Below, in pieces: positions 50,391 through 62,026 of a stretch of 64,000 bases of DNA. The translations under genes and the position numbers were made by a program. Under the pieces are notes generated by a model that did not search any database, was not told the DNA's origin, and saw nothing but the letters and a program-made list of their open reading frames with translations. The number at the start of each line of letters is the position of its first letter. Position 1 is the stretch's first letter. This DNA is from Prostheceraeus crozeri (lineage: Eukaryota; Platyhelminthes; Polycladida; Euryleptidae), in the NCBI GenBank assembly GCA_907163375.1, contig CAJQUW010000558.1, positions 366,501 through 430,500 on the forward strand, written 5' to 3'.

Positions 50391-52304
50391 GCTGATTCCA
50401 AATCTGAAATCCGTTTACCCATCCGAGCCTTCGTTTTGAAGCTACAGCCCAAAACGTCCCAAATTCTAACTCTGTCGTTTTTCACCAATGTCCCAAAATC
50501 TTAAATGGCGTCTCACATCTAAACGAAGACAGATAGGAACAAGCCGATTCTTTCAGTGAATTTGTCTCACTCTTAGCTTTCAAACGAGCTATCGCACGAC
50601 AAAATCCGTCCACTGGAAGCCAAAATCGAAGCAAGCTGTCCAGAGGGGGGGGAGGGGGGGGGTCAGTGAAATTTCAGAATTTGATGAAAAATGTTTTGGT
50701 GACGGTCCCAGGTCGAAATTCCACACTTTGGAAAATTTTCAAAATTTTACCCATACAAAGTCACTCTGACACTTAGGATTTTTTCAGGTAAGCGAGCTCC
50801 GACCTAAAATCTTGTAACCGCTCTAACTTTTGAACGAAGACAGATAGGAACAAGCCGATTCTTTCAGTGATTTTGTCTCACTCTTAGCTTTCAAACGAGC
50901 TATCGCACGACAAAATCCGTCCACTGGAAGCCAAAATCGAAGCAAGCTGTCCAGAGGGGGGGGGGAGGTCAGTGAAATTTCAGAATTTGATGAAAAATGT
51001 TTTGGTGACGGTCCCAGGTCGAAATTCCACACTTTGGAAAATTTTCAAAATTTTACCCATACAAAGTCACTCTGACACTTAGGATTTTTTCAGGTAAGCG
51101 AGCTCCGACCTAAAATCTTGTAACCGCTCTAACTTTTGAACGAAGACAGATAGGAACAAGCCGATTCTTTCACTGAATTTGTCTCACTCTTAGCTTTCAA
51201 ACGAGCTATCGCACGACAAAATCCGTCCACTAGAAGCCAAAATCGAAGCAAGCTGTCCAGAGGGGGGGGGGAGTCAGCCGAAAATTTTTTCTCTCCGATT
51301 TCGCTGGAAACATCCTTCCTAACCCAAAATTTCACGTAGATTCCGAATCTGGCCTCCGTTTTCTCATCCGATGCTTCGTTTGGGCGCTACACACCAAAAC
51401 GTCCCAAATTCTAACTCTGTCGTTTTTTCGAAAAATGTTGAAAATTTTTTCTCTCCGATTGACTTGAAACTCACCATACAGATAAAGAATTTCACGCTGA
51501 TTCCAAATCTGAAATCCGTTTTCCCATCCGAGCCTTCGTTTTGAAGCTACAGCCCAAAACGTCCCAAATTCTAACTCTGTCGTTTTTCACCAATGTCCCA
51601 AAATCTTAAATGGCGTCTCACATCTAAACGAAGACAGATAGGAACAAGCCGATTCTTTCAGTGAATTTGTCTCACTCTTAGCTTTCAAACGAGCTATCGC
51701 ACGACAAAATCCGTCCACTGGAAGCCAAAATCGAAGCAAGCTGTCCAGAGGGGGGGGGACGTCAGTGAAAATTTTTTCTCTCCGATTTCGCTGGAAACAT
51801 CCTTCCTAACCCAAAATTTCACGCTGAATCCGAATCTGGCCTCCGTTTTCTCATCCGATGCTTCGTTTGGACGCTACACACCAAAACGTCCCAAATTCTA
51901 ACTCTGTCGTTTTTCGAAAAATGTTGAAAATTTTTTCTCACCGATTGCCTTGAAACTCACCCTACCGATGCAGAATTTCACGCTGAACACGAATCCGACC
52001 TCCGTTTTCTCATCCGACCACTCCTTCCACTCGAAACAACCCATTTTACAACCCAACATTCAGCACGAAAAACATCACACACTATAGCCTCAAGACTAAT
52101 CCTGGCGGTCGCCCAAGTCCACCACGACACTCAGACCCAAAGCACCACGGCGGCCGACCACGACACTCTGCCGTTCCAGAGGGGGGGGGGAGGGGAGGGG
52201 GAGGGGAGGGGGAGGGGAGGGGGTGGGGAGGGGAGGGGGTGGGGGGGGGAGTCAGCGATGGCGGCCATCTTGCGCTATCTGGTGTTCGCCGTTTTCTTAC
52301 TACT
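50391..52304 (-). repeat. Polinton terminal inverted repeat, right
   Basis: Reverse complement of 28216-30096, ending CTTACTACT. It has the same four copies of the internal unit (near 50635, 50945, 51250 and 51740) and a longer G-rich tract at 52178-52252. Apart from these tracts the two repeats appear almost identical. Confidence 0.95.
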
Positions 52305-52310
52305 AAGATG
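52305..52310. repeat. Polinton target site duplication, right
   Basis: AAGATG, identical to 28210-28215. Confidence 0.95.
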
Positions 52311-53109
52311 AATTACCTGATTTGCCCTTTGTTTGAACATAAGTGTCTGTGATTCATGGAATGCAGACATGATGGTTAATTTTCCATTTTTATTGCATGA
52401 AGAAGCACTGCTGCTCTCAGACAGGATTATTAAGATTTTGTAAGTCTCTGGACTGTCATCCTTGGCATGACGTTGCGCTTTGGGTCGAACAAAAAGAACT
52501 GAAATTGCCAGGCCACTTCGTTCACAAGAATATATACGATGATTTCTACTTGTGATGAACAATTATCAATCACTATATAGAACTTTCCTTTTGTTAATTC
52601 GGCGTTTATTTCTGCATTTATCAGTATTCCATTATTTTCTCAAATTAACTTGGCAATTGACAAATTTATTAAGTCTCAACAAATGTAGCCACCACTGTCT
52701 GCTGGGCTTCACATGTCCCGTGGTGGTTGCGTCTGTTGAAATTTAATAAATTTGTCACTTTTCAGGTTACTTGTGAAAACTTGTAATGAGTAGCGCTTGC
52801 GTGAAGCGCCTCAGCATAGGATTCGGTATTAAGTGGTTGCAGAATGCAATCCGCCTTCACGTGTCTGCGTTAAAGCAGTGCCTTCCTGGCTAATTCACGC
52901 TCTCAACAGATGGTCCAGTGGCCTTGCACGTCCTCTGGCTCCAACGTCGTTGGTTCGAACCTACCCACGGCTGATGTGACCTAGCCGGCCGAGATGTATT
53001 TCGTGGTGGCCACATTAGTTGTTATCTGATATATTCTATTTCGATTTTTACATTTAGAAAAATAGTGAATTTTTGCATTTTTTTGGTCATTTTATGATGA
53101 TTGAGCATC
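52311..53109. other. flank of the Polinton; one tRNA-like patch
   Basis: No gene. At about 52895-52985 a tRNA-like piece (GATGGTCCAGTGGCCTTG and GGTTCGAACC, a perfect B box) is visible, but I could not fold a full tRNA; it is probably a SINE head. Confidence 0.45.
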
Positions 53110-53255
53110 ACGACTCTCTCACTGGGATCTTGGATGGCGCTGACTTAGTCAGACTTTCGATACATCACTGTGATACTTTCAGCCCGGATGCCCTTCCAGC
53201 CGACTTCCAATGGCACTTGCTATAAGCCAAGCACTTGACCACTGCGCCGCGCAGA
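53110..53255 (-). repeat. tRNA-derived SINE (family 1), partial
   Basis: Minus-strand copy with GGATGCCCTTCCAGCCGACT and CAAGCACTTGACCACTGCGC; the B-box part is deleted. Confidence 0.75.
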
Positions 53256-56129
53256 GATCCGCGTGATGATGACTGCAATCAGTAGGTGGTCAGGCGCGCA
53301 TGAACAAAATAAGGAATGTGACTCTAATACTGATTGGGGCACAGGGACACTTGGGCGCGTCATTATTGGATTCAACATTGAAGAGGAAAGTTGAGAGTTC
53401 AGAATCGTGTAATTCACTCATTTTTCGCAAACAATGCATTGTTCAAACTGTAACACAGAGTCACACATCAATTCCTCTAGACATATTATGGCAACAGTTG
53501 AAGACGCCTGTCGTCTCACTTTAAGTACGTTCTTAATGAAGCAAGCGTTTTTGTCGCAATGTGCAAAGTACATTCTACAATGATTGCAATGATAGCATGT
53601 GTAATTCTGCAAATCCATTGTAATTTCCAAGTGATGAGATGTGGAATTCTGAGACTGCATCTTTTTTGTCTGTTTGCTAATTTGATTCATTTTTTCACCG
53701 AAAAAGTATTGTTTTTGTATCTAAATGAGAAATGCTTGAATGACATGATATAGCGTCACATTGTCTTCTTTAATTATTTTGCATTCAAAGTCTCATGGGT
53801 GTTAACTATGCGACTTCTTCACACAGTCCTGCTTAAATGCTATGATATTATCGAAGTGTATTCCTCGAATCTTAGAATTATACATGAATATGACTATCAT
53901 GTTTCCTATGTCCTAGCCCATTTTCTGCCCTCGACTTTCAGGAACCTCTGAGTTCGATAATCACTAATTTACCACTCTGTCTACCGCATCTTCCTCATAT
54001 ACTCCTAGTTGAATCCAACGCTTTTATTCTGCCATCATCTCTGTCAGGGTCTTCGTTAAGATAAGTTTCATTATCTCATTGCGCCTCTGTCATGTAAGTC
54101 TTGCATATGTCATCTAGCAAGTCCAATGTGGACCTGTGAGTCGATGAACGTCAACGAGATTCTGCCTCTGTTTCCTTTGTTTGCTATATGATGTACTACA
54201 CTTCAAAAAGTTTCTTCCAATCACTACAGAGAAAAGACCATCATTTAACTTTTCGCAGTCTGTCTCAGGAGCTTCAGCCAGTATGAAAATGTTGATATTC
54301 AGTAGACAAAATATTCACCGTTTCTAAATAACAAAATTGTTGTGGCAGACGCTGAAAATCAACTTTTGAGGTCGCTGATTCTCTCACTCGAAGATCATCT
54401 GCGCTTTTGTTCAAATCTTTCGCAATTTACATAAAGTTGAGGTCCATAACGGATCCCATTAGTACGAATTCTGCGATCTCGACGTAGACGCAATCGGAGA
54501 CGATAATGCAGTGAGTTTATTAGCTCCTCAATTTGCAAAATTGAGTCACTGTTCTGCCATGAGTCTCATTTCACCGAGTAATGAGGAGCAAATACCGCCG
54601 TGCGATTCAGTGTTGATGCCATTACCAGACAGCTCAATATCGCACGGAAGAATCAGTATTTACCTTGGCGGGTATTGATCTTCATTATTGTACTGAATTC
54701 GTTGCGCTTTGAAATGGTTGGCCCACAGACAGATTCACTTGCGCTTGTGTTCGTCTAGAGCGGACACAATCCTATCCCAACCATTGTATGCAATCACAGA
54801 ACTAGATTGTTTAATCGTGTCACTTTGGTAGAAGTGCAAGCTGATTCAAAACGATGGCACATGCAGGAACTTATTAAGTGGTCAAAAAGAAATTTTTAGT
54901 ACCTTGGAGAGATAGGAAAAATAGTCGTGCGTCGCTTGCGGATTGCTCTGAATTCCTTCAAAATGCTCCGATCGTCACGATTCCTTCTGATTCGAAGAAT
55001 TCAGATCATTGCGCAAAAGTTTTCTCGATAATGCTGGGCCCTCCGATCATTATTTAAAAAGTTAACAGGCACACGAAAAAAAAGTTCACAAGCTTCTCTG
55101 TAGAACTTGACATCGTCTGTGTCTCTTTGCTGTGTGATTCGGTTGATAACAGTCACTGAAACATCGCACAATTTGGCGTGTTTAATGTTGAACTGGCTGC
55201 TCATTGTTCGATTGCTATGGAATTATGTCAGCAGATTGTGCCATTTCATTAACGCTACAATTCTGTGTATGCAATGGTAGCACGCTATGGGCATAGATAT
55301 TCATCTCTTTTTGGCTTGTGTGATTGGCCAAGCGCGCGCTTTGCAGGAGTAGCTCTTATCAACATACGAGTCTCAGCGGTCTGATTGCAGGCAGACCTGT
55401 CAAGTGAAAAGTACGCATCTTTGACTCAATTTCTCTCCGTGATAAATTCGTGAAATGGAAATGTTATTCACACCGTTCGTCTCTTCACTATCTAAATTTA
55501 CTGACTGTCTACGTGTATTATGACGTCAATCTTCTGATTTGTCAGAATTCAGACTTGAATTTGCATTGCATTGATCTACTAGACACAAAGACACAAACAG
55601 TGCAATTTATCTCCGTGAGTTGGCCTCAAACAAATGTGCACAACGATTTGTTCTACAGAAAGGGCTCTTAAATCCAAACTTAATTTCCACTGCAAAATCT
55701 CCTAAATTTGCATCAAATTTCACAATGTTGAAAGTATGAACACTAAAGAGTGATCTGTAATCAAGACGAAACCGTACTTCAGATTGTCATCGCACGAGAA
55801 GTATTTTAGCTTTTGACAGTCGGAAATGTCCTTTCATTACATCATAAAATCATTCACAGTGTAACCATGGTTTAGTGACAGCAGTTCGTTTTAAAACAGC
55901 ATCGTTTTTGCAGCTAGGTACAAGCATGCGAGCTAACTATTCTTCAGAAACAAAGTAAAGCTGACAAAGCAAGATTGCTAGGAGGAAACTTTAACATTGT
56001 GATTAAATATTAAATTGTGGTGTCCTCGCACAAAATGATCCCGAAATGGTGTTCGCAAAGCTGTCCCAAGGAAAGTAAAAAATTATTGCTTGAGAATGAT
56101 TCACTTTTTACTGCTTCGTCATTATGACA
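53256..56129. other. no gene recognised
   Basis: About 2.9 kb. Short open frames (for example at 53300, 53418, 55001 and 55450) have no family signature or exon support. Confidence 0.45.
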
Positions 56130-57200
56130 AGCAATTCTGACCGAACTGTCTACTGCACATGGTGATGATGCGCCTTGTAGAGGAGCCGCATACAACTGGA
56201 TCAAGGAGTTTCAGGGTGGAAGAATCGATGTTCTGGATCGCAAGTCACTTGGAGGCCAGTGGAGATTGGGGACGACCACCAAAAGAAGTTGGAGAAGATT
56301 ATGCTGGATAGCCGTCACATAACGAAAAAGGCCTTGACAGAGAAGCTATTGCTGCAGCTAGCTTCTGGAACTTTATCAAAGTTTGGGCTCTTTACTGATT
56401 AATATCGTCACAGAAGTCGAGACGCCGTTGTTCCTCCACTTACCAGAGGATAAGAGAACGTCCAAAGAGTTCAAATTTCCTATGGATTCAGCGAGTTGTA
56501 AACTGCTTTTTTGAAGCTTTTGCGTCACTACTCCAGATACTTGGAGCTTGGACGATGCTGACATAGTCAGACTTATGTAGCGTCGTAGTACTTTTAGTCC
56601 GGATGCCATTCCTGCCGACTTCCAATGACACCTTCGGGGTTCGACCTCTGGACCAAAAGATCGCTAAGCCAAGCACTTAGCCACTGTGCCACGGAAACCA
56701 CTGCGTTATGGAATAAGTCATTGGAAATGCTTGATGCTCATTATCTGGAACAGTCGCGGTTTCGGTCACATCGATTTTGCCGACCGATGGCAACGCCTGA
56801 ATGCTGAATACTATTGCTCCCGCTTCAAGCTTCGTAATTCCCAGACGACAGCGCGCCTGTCCACACTTCCGCTGTCGCTGGTACTGCAATCACAAACTGT
56901 TGTGGCTACGATGTGCTCCCTCATCCTCCGTACAGTCCGGACTTGGCCCCCAATGATTTCTACCTGTTCCGGCATTTGAAGCACCATCTGAAGGGACAGC
57001 GCTTTACAAACAGTGAAGATGTCGATGCAGCGATGATCGAATACTTCAATTCAAAAACACCGGAAATCTTCTACGAGGCATTCCAGGAGCTGCCTTCAAA
57101 GTGGACCAAATGCGTGTCCTTTTTTTCTCATTTTTGTTCTCACCACGTAGGTGGAAGTCTACAGGGGTACTTTGTAGCATTGCTGTCACGGAGGCCACAA
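56130..57200 (+). pseudogene. mariner transposase remnant (DD34D type)
   Basis: The N-terminal part near 56150-56260 reads GDDAPCRGAAYNWIKEFQGG and RIDVLDRKSLGG, as in mariner DNA-binding domains. The C-terminal part near 56913-57110 reads PPYSPDLAPNDFYLFRHLKH, the mariner 'YSPDLAPSDYHLF' block with the last catalytic Asp, then FYEAFQELPSKWTKCV. The middle is broken by a SINE and by frame changes, so the gene is dead. Terminal repeats were not found with certainty. Confidence 0.8.
56530..56702 (-). repeat. tRNA-derived SINE (family 1) inside the mariner remnant
   Basis: A nearly complete minus-strand copy: CACCTTCGGGGTTCGACCTC (B box complement) and CTTAGCCACTGTGCCACGGA (A box complement). 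It is younger than the mariner copy it splits. Confidence 0.85.
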
Positions 57201-57499
57201 GCGTAGAGTTACCAGGCTGTATGTGGCCTTGAGGTCGCTGGTTCCACTTGATCTCTATATTTTCAGGGAAATGCTTTTTCGTAAAGCTCAACAATTTGTC
57301 TTCAATAACTTAATATCAACCACGTGACCATACTTTTCTTGAATAGTTTATAAAGCTAAAACTGCCGCAGCTATTTTTAATCCTCTTAAATTTTCGATGA
57401 ATATGCTTCAAAATTTCAAATTATCAGTTTAAAATCTTTTAATAAATATTCCTTTTACTTCAGTTTAAGTATTTATTTAAGGGTTTTAAGCCAAGCTGC

Positions 57500-58070
57500 T
57501 AAAATCAAATCTGGCAAAGTGATGTTTTATTGCAAATTTTCACCGTTAAGACGGCCTTGTCAAACAGATACAATGTTGAGATGGAAGACATCAAAATTCA
57601 AAAATCACTGATTGATATTGTGTGCATTCCTCCCTGCTATTTAATGTAGGACATAGTCTTTTGATTAGCGCAGATTCTGGAAGCCGTAAGTTGATGGCAT
57701 TGATATCTCTGTGATATAACATTTTTACATAGGAAGCACAGTCAGATTTCCGCACACGCACATCTTACTCACCATTATTCCTCTGTTCACAAACACCTTC
57801 AATTGTGTAAATTCGATATTGATGCAACAGTGATTGACAGAGGTATCAATGCCATCAACTTGCGCTTTCGAGAATCTGTGCTAATCAAAATACTATGTCC
57901 TACATTAAATAACAGGGAGGAATGAACAGAACATCAATCACTGATTTTTGAATTTTGAAGTCTTCCTTCTCAACATTGTATCTGCTTGATAAGGCCGTCC
58001 TAACGGTGAAAATTTGCAAGAAAAGATCCACTTTTGATTTTCCACTTTGCCACATTTGATTTTAAAATAA
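57500..58070. repeat. fold-back repeat 3
   Basis: Arms at about 57500-57716 and 57836-58070 are imperfect reverse complements (for example TCACCGTTAAGACGGCC and its partner, and ATTAATGTAGGACATAG-type blocks), around a loop of about 120 bp. No coding frame, no clear target duplication. Arm divergence suggests greater age than the element at 8827. Confidence 0.82.
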
Positions 58071-58983
58071 ATTACAACATTCAGTTTAAGTGCCATTCCA
58101 TTAATTACTCTTTGTCCACCTTCGCCATCTCAGATGACTTCATGAAATTCAGTCAAATGACACAAGAGATCCCGTCAGGTTTTCCTCAGTGCTGTCTCAT
58201 ATGAAGAGGAATGACTTTCACCCTCAGCAAGAGGAATCCTGCACATAAAGATCATATGGGGAGAATGCATGTGATTGTTTCAAAAATCCTGCCGTCAGTG
58301 GACAATAAGAAATTGGGGAACTGTGCACAGTGTACACATAGTCTAGGCCTATTCAACAGTTGATTGCAACGATGAGTTATAGTTGAGTCTCGTGAACATG
58401 TTTTTGCATCAGAGAACGATACTCAGTACGGAGTTCAGAGCATGGTGTCGTTCTCCTCCAGTTGTCCGAGACCAACGAGCAGAGGTACCGTTGTGGTTTC
58501 CTTGAAGGAACGGCATGACATGGGTCCCATCAGTGTCCTCCGATGTTCTCGAACATTCATTTCATTCTTTTGCATCTTAGTTTCCGTAATATTTGTACTG
58601 TATTTTAGTGAAGTATTTCAAATCTTTAACTCATGTTTTTTTGAATATTATCTAGTATAGTTTCTGTTAGATATCCGACTAATTGCCGTATCGGCCTACT
58701 ACCATAGCATAAAATAATCGTTTTTCATATTCAGTGTAATAACAAGACGGAATTCTAACTACCGAGAACATAGTATATCCTTTCACATTCAGACAGCTTT
58801 TAGCTGAAAAATGAGCGACAAGTTTATTCAAATTTCAAGACAAATCTATTATCAACATTACATCTTGACTGGTCAGAAAAACAACACTTGGCCTGTAAAT
58901 TTTGCATATACTTGAATCCACATAGCTTTGGAATTATAGAAGTCATCACATTGATTTTGATTAGCCTTCACCTGCATCAGACG
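58071..58983. other. no gene recognised
   Basis: AT-rich DNA without a supported feature. Confidence 0.45.
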
Positions 58984-59145
58984 TGTGTGAAGTTGGCAGA
59001 ACCACCCAGCGGAACCATCATTCATTACAGCGTGATTCTATTCGAAACAACTTTTACTATATAAATTTCATCCTTCTGATCATCGAATCTGAGCTCAGAT
59101 TCCTCAAGGTCGCAGTCGTGCTTGAGAAATTCAAGTTTATAGATG
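58984..59145 (+). repeat. direct repeat D, copy 1
   Basis: About 162 bp related to 59312-59470: shared ACCCAGCGGA-CCAT, ACAGCGTGATTCTATTCG, AAACAACTTTTACT and TTGAGAAATTCAAGTTTATA. It continues as GATGAAAGTGGTT, which matches the DNA on the far side of the transposon at 61116. Confidence 0.82.
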
Positions 59146-59311
59146 AAAGTGGTTTTGTTGAGCAGTTAGCGGAACCAACTTTCTAATTTCCTTCATAGGC
59201 ACAGTAAATCAGTTTTATTTGGTCACTACCAGATCCAATTTGTGGTGCTGATCACAAATATGTCCTTCACCACAATGCAGTAAAAATGGCAATATCGCAA
59301 CATGTTCATGT

Positions 59312-59470
59312 GCGTGTGTGAAGATAGCGGAGCTACCCAGCGGAGCCATTTTTGTAACAGCGTGATTCTATTCGAAACAACTTTTACTTTATCAATTTCA
59401 GCTTCCTGATCATTAATCTGGACTCAGATTCCACAAATTCACAGTCGTACTTGAGAAATTCAAGTTTATA
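59312..59470 (+). repeat. direct repeat D, copy 2 (interrupted by a transposon)
   Basis: Second copy of the unit at 58984. It stops at the TA where a Tc1 element is inserted and resumes after it at 61116 (TAGATGATAGTGGTT). Confidence 0.82.
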
Positions 59471-61115
59471 CATTCCGTTTCATAAAAAGTGGATCATCCT
59501 AAAATTTGACTAAATAAAACATAAGTATGATACAGAAAGCATTTTTCATGTTATTTCATGTCCCTAATATATTTAAATGTCCTTATATAATCTGATAAGC
59601 TATGATACAGTAACGGTTCTTAAGAAGCTAATATTTTGTGGCCCTACCCTTATTGTCAATGACATTACCAATTCGTCTAGGCATTGATTCGATGATATCG
59701 TTGATTTTTGACTGATCTAACTTTCTCCACTCTCTTTTTAATAGTGACGTAAGTTGTGATACGCCATCTGTAGGTAGCAGTGAACGACGAACGTTACGTT
59801 TTAGGATACTCCATACATTTTCTATGGGATTCAGATCAGGAGAACGAGCTGGCCAAGATAATATCCTAAGCCCTAATTGAGACTTGCATAAGTTGACTCT
59901 ACTACTCCTGTGACACGTAGCATTATCATCCATAAATAACCAAGTCGATGGATCACCAAGTTGATCTGTCATTTGGCCAATGTTCATTCGTAAAACATTC
60001 ACATAGCGTTCAGAATTCACGGTTCCTTGCTGTATGTGAAGTTCAGAGCGGCCATTGGTCCAAATGCCAGCCCAAATCAGTAGAGTCGCACCACCTTGTA
60101 CCCGGGGACGATGTAAATGTCTCGGAATTTCATGATCAGATTTTATCCATAATCTCAATCGACCATCACTATCCTTCAGACGGACTGATGCCTCATCAGA
60201 CCAGACAACCCGATCCCATTGATTTCGCCAGTGACAATGACTCATTGCCCATCTGAGACGTCTTTTTGTATGCTGATCTGATAATTCGATCTGAGAGGGC
60301 CTCTTACAGCTCTTGAAATTCGACTCAATAAGTCTTCTACGAATAGTGGACTTAGAAATAGACGAGTCTAGTGCAGCCATCTCAGTTAACGAGAGACTTG
60401 GATCAACTTTAACAAATCTCAAAATTAGGCGGTCTCTACGTTTGGATGTTTTGCGTGGACGGCATGAGCCCTCCTTACGACAGAGTCGAAAATCATCATT
60501 ATGCCATCGAAAGGGACATTTAGTCGCTTGCTTGTAGCTCGCAAAGAAAACCCTAGTTCTAGCTAGGCTGACACTTTGCCCTTTGTGAATGCGATCTCGT
60601 TATTGTTCATTTGTGCTTTGTATTGTTTTCAACCGGTAGGAGATAGATTTCTAGCTGAAAGCAATCAGGAGTGCTGCCAACACCACCGCAACGAAGTCAG
60701 GAAGCTATGGAACATGAAGTCCAGTTAATCACATGTAGCAGTTACATTATTGTTGATAAATAATGGTGCTATATACTGGCTCTGATTGACCGATTTTCTT
60801 TATTTTTGTTTTGCTTGATAGCTTTTGGCTTGTAGAACAACATATTACATAACAAAGGAAACAAATGTAATTTTATAAGAGTGAGGTATGATTTTGTGTA
60901 ACATTGCTAAATGAAGATCAAATTATCTACTACTTTTTTATCTGTAACAGGAAAACAACTCAATATTCATGCTTGAAATTTCCAACAATGATATTAGTAA
61001 GCACAACTGACATATCTTCCAAATTTCAGAGAAATTCGTTCAAGTTTGGCGGAGTTAGACAAAGTTGAAGTTAAGGCGATGTTTAAGGGTGATCCATTTT
61101 TTATGAAACAATCTG
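59471..61115 (-). mobile_element. Tc1-like transposon with intact ends
   Basis: 1,645 bp. The ends are inverted repeats with a common core, GTTTCATAAAAAGTGGATCA on the left and GTTTCATAAAAAATGGATCA read from the right, each abutting TA (59469-59470 and 61116-61117). One minus-strand transposase fills the left half; about 500 bp at the right are non-coding. Confidence 0.92.
59628..60590 (-). pseudogene. Tc1 transposase, catalytic part open, N-terminus damaged
   Basis: 264 uninterrupted codons contain VVWSDEASVRL (first Asp), FMDDNATCHRSS (second Asp) and RSPDLNPIENVW (Glu), with DD34E spacing, and end GRATKY. The same frame stays open upstream through RPRKTSKRRDRL, the linker between the two DNA-binding motifs. 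The very N-terminus is seen only in another frame (FSLRATSKRLNVPF) after a stop, so a frameshift near 60490 and one nonsense change are likely, and no proper ATG is left. The catalytic half is well kept, so the copy is fairly young. Confidence 0.85.
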
Positions 61116-61210
61116 TAGATGATAGTGGTTCCGCTGACTTTATACACGTCTTCATCGGACAGGCACCTATTAGTTTTTGGTTTTTGGGGTTATGTCAATC
61201 ATCGTGCGAG

Positions 61211-62026
61211 AATGGGTTCGATTCCCAGCCGGCAAGCCATTTTTCATGATGGTGTCAAGAGCAAGGCGCATTGAAATATCATTTCGACCTCTTGAAAGCC
61301 TGAGGCATTGAATCATTTGATGGGTTAATGTCATTTGATTCCTTGCCGGACAGGCTGCAACAGTTAAGATTGAGCAATAGCCAACATTGAAGCAAATGTT
61401 TCAATTCTGCTAATTGAATAGAATCTCATTCATCTCATTGCTTTTCCTTTGACTGAAGATTAGATTCGTGAAGCCTGATTAAATTTCTTTAATTTTCCTA
61501 AATGAGGAATTGAGAGATCATCTGACATGTTACGCATCATGAGCATTTAGATGTTACAGCACTGGATTGAAGAATCATATCCTCTTAAGCTCGCTTAGAT
61601 ATCTCTATTAACAAGCGGGAAATAGGAATCTCCACTGCAACGGTTTTGGTCATAGAAGTCAAATAATTATGTAACACATGAAATGAACAATCCAACATAG
61701 CGATCAACTTCATGATTCGATTTCTTTGACTTGATCCTTTGCGTAGAGGTTTCATGGCCGGAGGCAGACAGAAAATGTCGCAAGTCAATAGCCGCACAGC
61801 ATGTTTATTTCTCATGACAGAGAATACATCCAAGTAAAAATAATGATAGCCTGACGTCAGTGCTCCCTCATACTGAGGACTTGGACCGTGCTGACATTGT
61901 CAGACTTTAATCTGGAGTGTTGTGATCTTTTAGTCCGAATGCCCCTTCAATGACACTTTCGGGGCTCGACCTTTGGACCAGAAGATCGCTAAGCGAAGCA
62001 CTTAACCACTGTGCCACGGAGTCCTG
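61211..62026 (-). repeat. 820 bp repeat unit, right copy (inverted)
   Basis: Inverted, nearly identical partner of 25581-26402. It includes the same 82-codon frame (61585-61833, minus strand) and a family 1 SINE at 61862-62026. A small deletion in the SINE part separates the two copies. Confidence 0.88.
61862..62026 (-). repeat. tRNA-derived SINE (family 1)
   Basis: Minus-strand copy: CACTTTCGGGGCTCGACCTT and CTTAACCACTGTGCCACGGA are the B and A box complements. Confidence 0.85.

Larger units (their letters stand above)
28216..52304. mobile_element. Polinton (Maverick) element, looks whole
   Basis: 24,089 bp, bounded by a 6 bp target duplication and by terminal inverted repeats of about 1.9 kb that begin AGTAGTAAG. 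It encodes all marker parts of the family: protein-primed DNA polymerase B, chromodomain integrase, adenain-like protease, packaging ATPase and a major capsid protein, plus core proteins and accessory genes. The reading frames of the main genes are open. The two repeats are nearly identical except for the length of G or C tracts. All of this points to a recent insertion that looks whole. The capsid gene is of the F54H12.2-like type found in invertebrate Polintons and adintovirus-like elements. Confidence 0.97.

Noticed and set aside
50823-51335. Two similar 68-69 codon frames on the minus strand
   Set aside because: They lie in the internal repeats of the Polinton end and merely repeat with them.
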